Positions 28,756 to 38,732 of a stretch of DNA of 64,000 bases are shown piece by piece (position 1 is the stretch's first letter; the number at the start of each line of letters is the position of its first letter). Source of the DNA: Bradyrhizobium sp. CSS354. Lineage in GTDB: Bacteria > Pseudomonadota > Alphaproteobacteria > Rhizobiales > Xanthobacteraceae. The notes under the pieces were generated by a model. That model had not been told where the DNA came from and ran no database searches. It worked only from the letters and a program-made list of their open reading frames with translations. The stretch covers positions 62,001 through 126,000 of the forward strand of contig NZ_JAACFU010000017.1 in the NCBI RefSeq assembly GCF_029051725.1. Direction: 5' to 3'. Both the position numbers and the translations under genes were made by a program.

Positions 28756-28912
28756 GAGCACTCCGAACGGACTTTTAAACAAGAAAACCGATGCAATTAT
28801 ACAATGTCTGATTGCGCCGACAGTCAAGCGCTGATCGGCCTGAATTTTCGCGGGAAGATCAATCGCCGGCCATCCAAAATTTGGTTTTATGACAGCAAAA
28901 AGAGCTTCCGGC

Positions 28913-29152
28913 ATGACGACCGCACTATTCTCAGGCGGCGACGACTGTGGGTTTAGCTATCGCAGCATTCGCGATGCGAAGGACGGGTCCCTTCGATCGG
29001 CACGCTTTCGAATGGAGTATCTTTGGCGGTTCTTCGAGCCCCCTGCCGATAAAGACTTCAAGAGTGAACTGAGAACGGAATTCAACGCGCTGTACTGGGA
29101 AATGTACTTGACGGTGCCCGACTTAAACAAGTGCCCGTATGGTCCATCGTGA
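28913..29152 (+). pseudogene. N-terminal fragment of a hypothetical gene
   Basis: The frame starts MTTALFSGGDDCGFSYRSIR and includes FRMEYLWRFFEPPADKDF and FNALYWEMYLTV, a pattern seen at the start of a family of uncharacterised 250-300 residue proteins whose helix with LWEMYL is conserved. After about residue 68 the sequence becomes the antisense of the neighbouring recombinase remnant and stops. It is therefore truncated by that element. Function unknown. Confidence 0.5.
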
Positions 29153-29771
29153 CCTGGAGGCTGCTGTGGCCGGCGAAGGTATGCACCGTCTTGGGCTTTA
29201 GATCGGCCTCGATCAACATGACACAGCGAAATGCCTCAGCGCGTGCCAATTGAAGTGCTCCGCCATTTCCGTGTATTCGGCCGGATTTTTTTTTGCGGCG
29301 TTTTGCGACCTCATCGAAGAGGGGCAGGAACTTGCGCTTCACCATATTGTCGTGGCCCGCGTACCACCGCGCTTGTTTGGAAACACAAGGTCACCTCCGG
29401 CCTTACGCTTCGTTCGTAGCTTCCAGCCTTGAGCATAAGAATGAGAGGCTGCGCCATCAACCCGTGTGTCTCGACTTTCATTTCCGCATTCGCAAAGCCA
29501 AATGATGCCAGCGCAGCGCGTGCAATCCACCTGCACGGACACCGGTCGCGCTGGCGAGGGCAAGCTTCACTTTAAAATCCTCGTCGTCAACAGCGAGCAA
29601 AGCCCGCATGGCTTTCTTAGTCGGAGGTATGATCTTGGAGTAGAGCCTGGTCCGGCGGAGCCGGGCGCGCCACTGCTCCACCCACCTACATGAGGTTCTT
29701 GGCTTTAGGCAGCCCACGCTAGCTTTATATATTGTTCTTGTGACGACATCGTCTATTTTCGTCGACGGCAT
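29115..29771 (-). pseudogene. Tyrosine recombinase (phage-type integrase) remnant
   Basis: Several minus-strand frames line up as an integrase catalytic domain. The first gives VDDEDFKVKLALASATGVRAGGLHALRWHHL, which contains the Arg-I box region (TGVRAGGLHALRW). The second gives WKLRTKRKAGGDLVFPN. The third has ALQLARAEAFRCVMLIEADLKPKTVHTFAGHSS, with HTFAGHSS as the box II region. The active-site Tyr region is lost after QVTMDHTG. At least two frameshifts. It may once have catalysed insertion of part of this island. Confidence 0.7.
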
Positions 29772-29829
29772 CCGACTTACTAAGTCTCGATCCCCGCAAA
29801 TCGCACGTTAGTCTGGAATCGGAACGACC

Positions 29830-30498
29830 ATGAGCAAAACGCATCTTACTCAACTGTGGCAATTGCTATCCATCGTTTGAGTTCTCTTCCTCGTAACCAG
29901 TGTGATCTCACTCCAAGGAGGCTCGGAATTCCTGGGGCGTCTGTTCGGCGACAAGTTGAGCGCTGGCGACAATAAGCCCGCCGCGGGGTACTTTGGGGCG
30001 ATTATCGGAGGCGCGTTGTTCTTATTATCGTCGAGCATCTTCCTGCTGCACACGAGGCGCCACGGCGATCAATGGCACTCGCGTATTCCGGTGCTCCTGC
30101 TCGAAGGATTGAATACAACCGCGTGGGAAGCGAAGATTTATCAAGCTTGCGTAGTTCTGCTATTTATTGGGGTCCCCCTAGCCGGGACTGCCCTCTGCAT
30201 GATCGCCGCTGAATCTGGCGACATCTGCGAACAGGATACGACGAACGCTTATCTCGGGAAGGAAACGACTCTCCTTTGGGCCCCGGTTTCAAAACAGGAG
30301 AAGCAAATGCGCCTGAGGCGGGCTGACTCGGGTCAGGAGCCCTGCAAGGGGGGCGTTGAACTCTTCCCCCGGTCGTGGACACCGCTAGCTTTTTATCTGC
30401 TACCGCTCGCAGCGATCAGCGTCGCCTCGCTAGGCGTTATCTCACTATTTAGTCGGCGAAAATCACTCAAGACGATGGCTTCGCAGGAAGTAGAATAG
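29830..30498 (+). pseudogene. Membrane protein with an in-frame TGA after residue 16
   Basis: From the ATG at 29830 the frame reads MSKTHLTQLWQLLSIV, then TGA at 29878-29880, then VLFLVTSVISLQGG in the same frame, so the stop falls inside the first hydrophobic helix. The remainder is 198 residues with three more membrane segments (GAIIGGALFLLSSSIFLL, ACVVLLFIGVPLAGTAL, LAFYLLPLAAISVASLGV). A GTG at 29902 could restart translation without the first helix. No family recognised. The gene converges on the DUF4403 lipoprotein gene with only 16 bases between stops. Confidence 0.55.
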
Positions 30499-30514
30499 GA
30501 ACTATTCGAGGGCA

Positions 30515-32161
30515 CTATTTCAACAGGGCATCTGTGAGTTCAACGTCGGCATTCATACTCAGCCGAGCTGTGGCTATCAGGCTGTCCGTCGCCATAGCAA
30601 CGCTAGAAAGTTTTATGAGTGACGGTGTAGCAGAGATTTTCAATCCGGGAACATTTGCTTTGGCGATGGCTCCCGTAACTTCGGATGCCGCGGCATCTAT
30701 CTGTTTGCTGAGATCGATCTTTGAGTGTTCCTTCAATGACGACAAAATCTGCGTTTCGAACAGCGTTTGCGCGACGCTCCAGAACTCATTGTCGACGACG
30801 GTGGCGAAGTTGATGCCTTCGACAGTGATTGCTTTGCCATCCTCGGTTGGTGTCGGCTTTCCGGAGATATACACCCAGCCAGCCGTATTCAGCCACCGTC
30901 CGGGCAGCTTGGCGTTCACCTTCAGTCCAACGGCAAGCGAACCGTTGCTGGGATAGAGGTCAAGATCATCAATTCTCACTTCGATGCGAGACGAGGAAAT
31001 TTCTTGCTCGAACGTTTTCCCTTTGAGCTGTGTCGCCAGTTCGTTTTTGAGAAATTCGTATGGCGCTACTGCTTGAAGGTTTATGTCGAATGTTCCTTCC
31101 TTCGCTGCCACTTTCTCCAGTTGTGGGAGAACCGAAGCGGCCTGCGCGATCTCAGAGGCTCCGACAACTGTTTTCGCATCCACCCGCACAACCATCCTGA
31201 GTGAATTCTGTTCGGCGACCAGTCCGGAAAACCCAGCGGATTTCGGCTCGATGTTGAGGAACAGAGGAGCGGCTCCGCTGCGGTCGATCTTGATGGAGAA
31301 CGGATGCCAGTGCTCTTCAACCTTCGCCCGCAAGGTGTCACAAGGTAAAATACTCTGAGCTGAACGCTGAATATCGTCACGATGCCTATCGAATTCGTTG
31401 TTCAGCGCGTCGGCAAGGCCCAGATTCACGGGGCCCGCACAGACCTCCGGATGGCCAAGTGCACCTAGATCGAAGCCGACGCAGTTCTTCCCCGCCACCT
31501 CGACGGACGCGCTATCGACCCATCGACCGATAGGGGTGACCTTGATTTGCGGGCACCATCGATTGTCGAGATCAACACTCAGGTTCATCGAGGCTTTGAC
31601 TTTCGAGTCAAAGTTCTTTCCCGAGAGGGACAATGCACCGGCCAAATCACCCCCGAGGCCTGCCTTACCTGTCACATGAATATTCTGTTCGACGTGGAGA
31701 TCCGTTCCTGAGTTCGCGATCCGAACTGGTCCATCTTTGTTGATGTCTGCATTCCAGTGATAATCAGCACACTGGTTTTTCATGCCGATACTCGGTCCCG
31801 TGATGTCCGGTACATTTATGCATTGCTCCTGCATTCCTGCGCCGCGGAAGTCTACGTAAGGCACTTGCGTGCACGCGCGGTGAGACCCGACGTGGCCTGG
31901 GTTCACGTAGGGCAAATCCAAGCAGGCCACATGACCGTCACCTCCAATTGGGACGGAGGCAGGAATCTTTGCCTCGGCGGCGTGCACAAGCGCGCTGTAG
32001 GGTATTGTTGCCACAAGTGTGAGTTTGCTATCGGAAACAGTGGGAGGCGGCAGGGTATCTCCTCCATGCGGAGGAGCCTGAAATAGTGTCTTATCACCAC
32101 AGCCCGCCAAAACTATGCTACACAAAGAAAGTAGTATCTGAATCGACAAACGATTTTGCAT
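30515..32161 (-). CDS. DUF4403 family lipoprotein
   Basis: A 548-residue exported protein. The N-terminus MQNRLSIQILLSLCSIVLAGC is a lipoprotein signal with lipobox LAGC and Cys at position 21. The body matches the DUF4403 pattern: two related halves of long beta-rich segments with SALVHAAEAKIPASVPI near the start and LKVNAKLPGRWLNTAGWVYISGKP in the second half. The fold is thought to resemble tubular lipid-binding proteins, but no activity is established. An unusual Cys-rich stretch (ACLDLPYVNPGHVGSHRACT, then QEQCINVPD) follows the signal. ATG 32161 has GGTGAC upstream; the frame stays open to 32452. Confidence 0.82.
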   Translation of the reverse strand: MQNRLSIQILLSLCSIVLAGCGDKTLFQAPPHGGDTLPPPTVSDSKLTLVATIPYSALVHAAEAKIPASVPIGGDGHVACLDLPYVNPGHVGSHRACTQVPYVDFRGAGMQEQCINVPDITGPSIGMKNQCADYHWNADINKDGPVRIANSGTDLHVEQNIHVTGKAGLGGDLAGALSLSGKNFDSKVKASMNLSVDLDNRWCPQIKVTPIGRWVDSASVEVAGKNCVGFDLGALGHPEVCAGPVNLGLADALNNEFDRHRDDIQRSAQSILPCDTLRAKVEEHWHPFSIKIDRSGAAPLFLNIEPKSAGFSGLVAEQNSLRMVVRVDAKTVVGASEIAQAASVLPQLEKVAAKEGTFDINLQAVAPYEFLKNELATQLKGKTFEQEISSSRIEVRIDDLDLYPSNGSLAVGLKVNAKLPGRWLNTAGWVYISGKPTPTEDGKAITVEGINFATVVDNEFWSVAQTLFETQILSSLKEHSKIDLSKQIDAAASEVTGAIAKANVPGLKISATPSLIKLSSVAMATDSLIATARLSMNADVELTDALLK

Positions 32162-32419
32162 AATTAAGTCACCACTAGTCTGCGCTTGTTTGCAATCGGC
32201 AACCCTGAATTTTAAAGCAATTATTGTATATCCAAGCGTGTATCGTGTCGTAACTGCATGTTGCTGTCCATACGTGATGCCATTTTTCGCGAATAATATT
32301 TTTCGTCGGGGTAATTGCCATTTGCCGGAAGGCTCGGCCAAGCGAGACGCCGCTGTCATCAACCCGCGTAACAACAGGACCGTGCTGGCCCGGCGCGACT
32401 TCTCGCCGTGAAACACGAG

Positions 32420-32449
32420 AAAACCCCTGCCGGTCTGGGCCGGCAGGGG
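32420..32449 (-). terminator. Intrinsic terminator (minus strand)
   Basis: A perfect 10-bp stem (CCCCTGCCGG / CCGGCAGGGG) with a 6-base loop. Read on the minus strand, it is followed by TTTTC. It lies just downstream of the minus-strand hypothetical gene ending at 32480. Confidence 0.75.
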
Positions 32450-32479
32450 CATCCCTCGATCCGAACAGCGGAAGGGTCA

Positions 32480-33204
32480 TCAAGACCTGTCGTCGTGGCT
32501 AGAATCGCTAGAGCTGGATTGGTGGCCGTTGCGCGAGATAGCGCATTTCCGGACGCTCTTGCAGAACTGCATGCATCCCTGGACAATCGTGAGGTTGTCG
32601 TAAGACCATCCTAACTCCCACTGGAACAGGGTCGGAATGGCGTCGGTAGAGTCTTGGTCGTCTTCAGTCGTGGTTCGGCAGGTCAGAACCCGACTAGCGA
32701 GACCGCACGTTTCGAGTACAACGCGCTCGCCCATCCAAGGGGATCATGCAGCAAGCGAATTCCGAACCGCGCGAGTTTTTTGTGCCGGAGGAGGATCTCG
32801 CAAAGACGGGTGAGCACGTCACGATCTTGCTCGCCCAAGGGCCAAACACCCGCGAGCGAATCTGAGGACGTAAATTCCAGACCGATAAGTCCGAACGCAT
32901 CGCCAGGTCCTTCGAAGCACACACTCGTCGGCACTAGGTCGGGGCATACTTCCGAAATGGGGCGCAGCGTTATGAGCTGCGAGTCGCCGTGCGCCTTCTC
33001 GACAAGGACTTCGTCGTCCCGGATCGGGAAGTGGCTGTGCAGGAGCGTGGCGCCAAATCGTTCGTTGGCGTGTTCTTTCACAAGGCAGCGCCCGACTTCG
33101 TCGAGGCATGCATGATCGTCTCCGGCGAGACGGCCCGCGCTGGTTAGGTCAATGTCCGGTAGGGCCGCATAGTCCCGAGAATTATGGCGTCGCAATTGGA
33201 TCAT
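32480..33204 (-). pseudogene. Hypothetical protein, probably split by one frameshift
   Basis: The frame from 33204, behind GGAGG at 7 bases, reads MIQLRRHNSRDYAALPDID and CLVKEHANERFGATLLHSHFP, up to LARFGIRLLHDPLGWASAL, and then stops at 32683. An overlapping frame from 32734 continues with VLETCGLASRVLTCRTTTED, TLFQWELGWSYDNLTIVQGC and a Ser-rich end. Together they give a coherent 235-residue protein in which the Cys residues of the second part could bind metal, so one shift near 32710 is likely. I recognise no function. A strong terminator follows. Confidence 0.55.
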
Positions 33205-33830
33205 GGTGCATCCTCCAGGTCAAAGGTGAAGATGGTCAAACAATCCGCGGGAATGCCTCACTCATTGATAGCAATTCGACAATTCGCTCACTCAGGTTGA
33301 GGACCGAAGGAGGCTTTTTGAAGCGCTTTTTTGAAGCGCATGGCCATTGAGTTGTGAACTGGTCATAATTTGGTGGGATTCTGCCGGCTGCCGGTAGATA
33401 CCTGCCTATTCACATCCTCAGAAAGGGTGCGCAAATGCTGAAGACTCTGCTCACCATTTGCGAGCCAAATGAGCGGTTTCAACAGCTCTCATTCCACGAT
33501 CAAGCCGCCGGGCATAACCGTCCCCTTTGCGCGGGCGATCTATATAGCGACGTGAGTCCTATCGAGCTTAGCTCGGTGTGGATCGGCGCCAGTTGTTGAC
33601 CCCTCTGGCACAAGAAGAATCAGTGGCTTACAGCGCCGATCGGCGTCCGGACCCTACGCCGATTCACAACTGACATACGGTCTCTACTATCGTCGCCACG
33701 GCCCTCTCGCTGGGTCAGGCGCGGATGTCCAGCTGTGCTCTGCCCTGAATTGCGCCAGCGCCAACTCGCGCGCTCGCTGAGCATATCGCACCTCCATTCG
33801 TCGCAACGGTTGCAGGGAAGTCGCTGACCC
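33205..33830. other. Non-coding stretch
   Basis: No credible gene on either strand. Two tandem copies of TTTTTTGAAGCGC-like sequence occur near 33318-33340. The promoter of the minus-strand gene at 33204 should be here. Confidence 0.35.
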
Positions 33831-34324
33831 TTACTCCGGAACGGGACCGCCAACCGTTGCTTCGCAGAAGGGTCGTACTGTCGCGATCAGATCGCCGACC
33901 GCAGCTTCGGATGCTGCCAACGTGGGGAGGTCCTTAATCCAACCTGTATGTACCGGAACTCAAAATCCACAGCGAATGGATCAAGAATTTCTATCATTTG
34001 CGCTACGAAAGCATCATTAATCGGATGGTGCGGAAAGCCTTCAGTCAGACAAGCGTCCCAAAGCACCTTTAGTTTGTGACCGTAATCGCGCGATCTGAGC
34101 CGATTGCTGGTCACTCCTTTGCTGAGCAAATACGCTTTAAGGGTCAGTTCCAAAGCATGACTATAGAGGTAGTAGATCGGCATATTGAAGCGCAGGCGCA
34201 GATCCGCCGTCTCGACACCGCTTCTCAAATATTTGGCGGATTGAAAGTAGGATTCGCCGGTCAGAAAGACCGCAATGGGCGGCGAGCGATCAATCTCTTC
34301 GTTCTCGGTGGGCTCAGTCGTCAT
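33831..34324 (-). pseudogene. HEPN-like small protein with one frameshift
   Basis: From the ATG at 34324 the protein reads MTTEPTENEEIDRSPPIAVF, then FNMPIYYLYSHALELTLKAYLLSKG and RLRSRDYGHKLKVLWDACL, which resembles the helical bundle of HEPN-type proteins (ELTLKAYLL with RxxxGHxL). After YIQVGL one A seems missing; restoring it gives KDLPTLAASEAAVGDLIATV and a stop at 33831 instead of an early stop at 33887. It is the last gene of a minus-strand operon with a larger HEPN protein 33 bases upstream. A nuclease or partner role is inference; the fold call is by eye. Confidence 0.55.
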
Positions 34325-34357
34325 TAGATGAGGTTTCCTCGGGCGGAGAAGTCGCGC

Positions 34358-36093
34358 TAGGCGGTGGGAGGATCTGTGGCAGGGCCTTCGTTGTCCGGCT
34401 TCGGGGGAAGAAGAATGCTTTCCCAATCGATTTTGGAGAGTTCGGCTGGCAGAACGGCTTCGTAGGCCCGCAGGGCCGCATGGCCTGGGTGACGAACGCT
34501 ATCAATGCACGGGCCCGCGGGTCATTGCCGGCAGCGCGGTTAACCTCGGCCACATAGAGGACAAGGCAGCTTCAAGCAGGAGCCCAATCTTGGTCACGCT
34601 CGCTGTATGCCGTGTCTTGAAGTAGGTTTTGTGCAGTTCCTCTAACTGCGCCAACTCCAATCAACCCGATAGCCCGCGATCAGATGGGCAACGAAGCTCT
34701 CGACGGTGGGAGTATCGAAATCGGCTTTGTACTTCTCAAAGAGGGCCGGCCATTGTTTGCACTCGAACTCCGGGCCTGCAAACTGATGGAACAGGCAATA
34801 TAGCGTCAACATCGGGAGCCGCTGGTTCGGCTTTCGTAACCCGGGCACTTGGTCCTCTACCATGATCAGGATCGGCCGTAGGTCGGTTAGTTTGGCGTCC
34901 TTTTGATGCAGGAGCACGGCGGCAGTAATTTGCTCCAAAAACGCTGTAAGCCGCACCGGCGCGCTTTTATGGTCAAAGCCTACTGTCGAGGCGACCCAAT
35001 ATTCGGGGGAAAGCTTGACCGTAACAATGCCCGGCAGCTCTCGGCGATAATCGAAAGCCTCGCGTTCAACCGTGCGCCCGCGCGCGATAAACTGCATGAT
35101 GATGTGACGCGCCAGCCGAGACAGGCCTGCAAACGACAACGTTTCCCTGTCGTCGACCTCGGTAGCCTCGGGAAAACCGCTTATGGTTAGCTGACGGGGA
35201 ACATCCCGCAAAAGATGCACGTAGCTCGATCGGATCGAGTAAGCCTGTTGAAGCGCAATGGGAAGATCAGGTCGGCCTATCGGTCCCTGGGCGCCAGCGG
35301 CCTCTTCCCGAAAGAATGACGGTGCGACATCGGCCATGGCGAAATCGCGGAAACGGCGCGCCAGCGCAACATGCTCGTTAGAGAGAACCGCGTCTCGGAC
35401 ACCAGCGGCGACTTCGTCTGATGCATCCTTCAGGGCTTGGTCAATCTTGTTTCGCTTGCGCGGCTCGTAGTCGCTCCACTCGGCTACATGACCATCAAAA
35501 CCCTGCGCGAGAGATTCTATCGACGTAACGAACAGCTTGTAAGCCAGATTAAGGTCGTCCGCTAAGCGATGTGAACCGATCACGAACTGCCTTATGGCGC
35601 GCATGGCGCCGACAAAAGTCTCACGCTCGAGCCCGATTAGTTGCGTGATGAAGGCAGCTAGCGCCGCGGCTTCGCCATCCTTGGCGTGGACGTCCTTGTC
35701 GAACATGCGGCGGATGAACCGGCTTGGTACCGCTTCGATACCAAGGCTCGGCCGTTCGGCGAGGAGAAGGCGCCGCGTGAGGTCGGGATCGGGAGTGCAG
35801 GTGACATTCAGGAAGAAGGAGATGACGGCGGCAAAGTCATTCAGGAGGTCATCTCCAGTTGTCGCAATAAAAACACCCGGCCTGGGTCCGTCGGGATACT
35901 TCTCCTGTTTCTCCAGCATCTCGCATGTGAGCGTCGCAAGCGAGTGAAGGCCGGTCGAGGGAAGAAGGGACCCTACGGGCGTGATGATCTTCTCACCTCG
36001 CATAACGCGGTAATTGGTGTAAAAAATTGCGCGATGGAGCGTTTCGTATCGCTCGCCTGGCGGGAAAAATTTTTTGGTAATGATCTGCAGCAT
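34358..36093 (-). pseudogene. Large Apea/HEPN-like protein, frameshifted near its C-terminus
   Basis: The main frame (36093 to 34642) encodes MLQIITKKFFPPGERYETLH and a 480-residue helical protein. A segment with LPIALQQAYSIRSSYVHLLR carries an RxxxxH motif (RSSYVH) like that of HEPN ribonucleases of the Apea type, preceded by YKLFVTSIESLAQGFDG, another feature of such domains. After YRVDW the frame breaks, but ELAQLEELHKTYFKTRH, then VAEVNRAAGNDPRARALIAF, then ALRAYEAVLPAELSKIDWES follow in shifting frames to a TAG at 34358, so three one-base changes separate the last 95 residues. It lies 21 bases after the phosphorylase-like gene. Homology to HEPN is inferred from motif and context. Confidence 0.6.
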
Positions 36094-36114
36094 GACCCGC
36101 GACCTCTTGGCAAC

Positions 36115-37630
36115 TTATGACCGAGGCGGTCCGGGCGGAAACCTGTTCAATCCTTCAGGCCGCGCATAACCGGTCTTGTCAAATACCTCCTCAAAGAAGG
36201 CCAACAGGACCGTGTCGATCGCCGCGGCATCGGCGGAATCAAGCTCGGCTCGCACAATGGCTTCGTCGAATTGAATCGGACCGCGAATGTCATCCTGATC
36301 GACGCCGAGATGCGCCCCCCGCATGTTCAGCAGGCCGAGTTCGATCTCGCACGGGAACGTCAGTCCGAGATGCTGGACAGCGAACGGCACGTTCGTATGG
36401 AGCGCGCGATAAAAGCCCTTCTCCAAGGTAACTACGGGAATGATCGGCAACGGAATGTGCGCCGGACGCCATGCGCGCTCGCGCGTGATCAACGTATCCG
36501 TCAGGCTCCAGAGCTCGCCGTTCTGAAAGACTTGGGTCGCCCAGCGCAGCGGTGCTGGTCCCATCGTATAAGCGCCAGCGGGATCGTAGTAGATCGCGCC
36601 GTACGCGTTCACCGTGGCAAGGCCGCCGTGGCCGGTCGCGCGTATCATTTCGGATTGATTGACGTTGGCGTTCAGGCTCGACACCGTCAGCGGCTTTTCC
36701 CGGCGTTCCATGGGAATAATTCGCATGTAGCCATCGGGGGCGCCTGCGAACGCAAACCGGACCCGATCGACGTCGGGTACGCCGACCTCGGCAAGCGCCT
36801 CGCTCTGCGCGAAATAGCTGCCCTTGCTGAAGGTGGACGACGTTTGCAGGAAGGCAGGCTTTGCCGTCCGCGCGCGATCCTGACCGCCATCCAGCCCTGA
36901 AAGGATCTCGAAGGCGGCGGCGCTGGCTGCGTCGGCTGCGCGCTGTTGCGATCCTTCCTTGTCGGCGGTCGCCTTGCCGGACAACAGATCCGAGATGCCG
37001 CGAATGACGGCGTCCTGCGTGGGGTGACTGATATGCACCCCCTTCAGGAAGCCGCTGCCTTCCATCTCGACGGCGACGGCATCACCATAGTGATCCTTGA
37101 TCAGCGTCGCGGTGGCGGCCTTCTTTGAGGCCACGACTTTCTCGCCTGCCGCGATCGGCGCGACGAAGAACGCGGGGTCTCCCTGCTTGACCGCAGGATC
37201 GAGCCGCGATTTCCAGTCGTTTCCTTGGCGGATAACGCGGGCGCGCTGTTCCAGCGCATGCGCGGTATTCTGCACATCAGGACGCGTCTGGAAACCTTTG
37301 GCGGTGTCCTTGCCGGACTCATAGCCGTAGACCCTGGTTGCGACCACCACGTCGCCGATGGCCACATCCTTCACCCCGCCGGCGACGCCGACAAACAGCG
37401 CAACATGGGGCTTGTAATGCTCAAGGGCTCGGACCGCGATTGCGGCGGCGCCCGCATTGCCGGGGCCGGCCTCGACCACCGCAAATATCCCAGCCGTCGA
37501 ACTGCCCTTTGAAGAAGCCGCTACCGTTGACTGTCTCGACAGCGTGCTTCCCGAGTTGCCGCAAGACGGCGCGCGTCTCGACCTCGAGGGCGGTGACGAT
37601 GACAGCAGTGGGAGATAGGCGTTGTGGCAC
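36115..37630 (-). pseudogene. Nucleoside phosphorylase/nucleosidase-fold protein with C-terminal extension, one frameshift
   Basis: The first 50 residues (MPQRLSPTAVIVTALEVETR to GQFDGWDI) lie in one frame, and the rest, from AVVEAGPGNAGAAAIAVRAL, in another; one extra T near 37495 explains the break. The body has the MTA/SAH-nucleosidase type motifs: HVALFVGVAGGVKDVAIGD, AVAVEMEGSGFL (the purine-binding MEG) and VIRGISDLLSG with the catalytic Asp. The C-terminal 240 residues are a separate domain with YMRIIPMERREKPLTVSSL, unlike housekeeping enzymes. Such long phosphorylase-fold proteins occur in bacterial conflict systems, where they may cleave a nucleotide. It is first in an operon with two HEPN-like genes. 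Confidence 0.75.
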
Positions 37631-37689
37631 GCGGCAGGCTCGATTGGTGTGGGGATACCCCCTAATATATAGGTGCTCGTCCCTCTTCG

Positions 37690-37847
37690 CCTAGCGAAAA
37701 TTGCGATGAAACCGATGATCGGCATGTTGATGATCAGCTAGCAGGTGCTGGTGCTGGCGATCATGGTGATCATGGGCACGGCGATGATCATCCTGACGCT
37801 GATGGTGCTGCTGCTGGTCATCATGATGATCATCATGATCGCCCCGG
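37690..37847. repeat. GATCATGATG-type low-complexity tract
   Basis: Between AbiEii and the phosphorylase-like gene lies a tract built from GATCATG, ATGATCATC and CAGCAGCAC units with many TGATCA palindromes. On the minus strand one frame would read as a His/Asp/Gln-rich peptide (DHDDHHDDQQQHHQ) ending at a TAG near 37692; on the plus strand another would be a very hydrophobic Met/Ile/Leu peptide. Neither has a proper start. A decayed metal-binding His-rich tail or simple repeat expansion are both possible. Confidence 0.5.
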
Positions 37848-38732
37848 CTAAGGCGCCTTCTCCCCGTCCTTCAGGGCGCGAGCTTCCTTTGCGCGCGGCA
37901 TCAAGAACTCCGCGAGCGTCTTGGCCACATCCGTCAGCGGGCCCGGGTCGACCGCGACCTGTCTGGTGAACGCCGCCCACTGATCCTTCTTGCCGGCATC
38001 CTCGGTAAAGGCCGAGGTGAATGCATCCGGCAGTGCGGTGGGAATGTCGGTCTTGCGGCGCGCGAATGTCGCCTTGATGGCGCGAGCCAGCGTGTCGCCC
38101 TCGAACTTGTAGGAGCGGATCAGCACCCAGACGTCGTAGAAGTCTTTCAGGCGTGTGTTGGCGAGGCCAAGCGCGACCATCGCCTGGAATTTCTCGGCGA
38201 TGACGGTCTCGCGCGGATAGGAGCGTAGCTTGGGAGCCGGAAAATCCAACAGCACCGGGAGGTCAGTTTCCTGCACGCCGGGCTCGATGGCGTCGCCGAA
38301 TGCGATATCGATTAGGACGCGAACGCGGGCATTATCGACCGTGGCATTGCCCTTGATCCGGACGCCGCCGTATTCGTTTTCGTCGCGGATGCGGTCGACG
38401 GTGAAGCTGGCCGGGTCGAAGATGACGCCGTCGGCGGCGTCGACGGCGGCGATCTCCTTGAAGGTCGCCAAGAGCGCGTCGGGGTCGGGATCGCCCGAGC
38501 CGAGAAGGTCAAGGTCGCGCGTCGGCCGGAACTGGTTGTCGACCCAGGTCGCGAGCAGCATCGCGCCCTTGAGAACGAAGCGGTTACGATAATCCGTCGA
38601 GCCGAGGCGATAGAGGAGCCGTTCCAGCACGTAGCGGGTGAGGAGAAGGTCGAAGGGTTGATTGCGCTCTCTGGAGAGCGTGAGCAGTTGCGCGCGAACC
38701 GAGGCAGCGACATTCTTGGGCGGGTTAGCCAT
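37848..38732 (-). CDS. abiEii: AbiEii-type nucleotidyltransferase toxin of type IV toxin-antitoxin system
   Basis: The 294-residue protein carries the AbiEii/AbiGii nucleotidyltransferase pattern: RNRFVLKGAMLL near residue 50, the metal-binding acids in FRPTRDLDLLGSGD, and a conserved Lys in TVIAEKFQAMVALG near 190. Members of this family transfer nucleotides to RNA (tRNA in characterised MenT toxins) and stop growth during phage infection. The gene overlaps the 3' end of the antitoxin gene by 8 bases, the normal arrangement. The C-terminus is a basic/acidic helix. The frame is intact. Confidence 0.92.
   Translation of the reverse strand: MANPPKNVAASVRAQLLTLSRERNQPFDLLLTRYVLERLLYRLGSTDYRNRFVLKGAMLLATWVDNQFRPTRDLDLLGSGDPDPDALLATFKEIAAVDAADGVIFDPASFTVDRIRDENEYGGVRIKGNATVDNARVRVLIDIAFGDAIEPGVQETDLPVLLDFPAPKLRSYPRETVIAEKFQAMVALGLANTRLKDFYDVWVLIRSYKFEGDTLARAIKATFARRKTDIPTALPDAFTSAFTEDAGKKDQWAAFTRQVAVDPGPLTDVAKTLAEFLMPRAKEARALKDGEKAP

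Noticed and set aside
30534..32086. Several plus-strand ORFs antisense to the DUF4403 gene
   Set aside because: They are shadows of a clear lipoprotein gene, and lack protein-like hydrophobic patterns or ribosome-binding sites.
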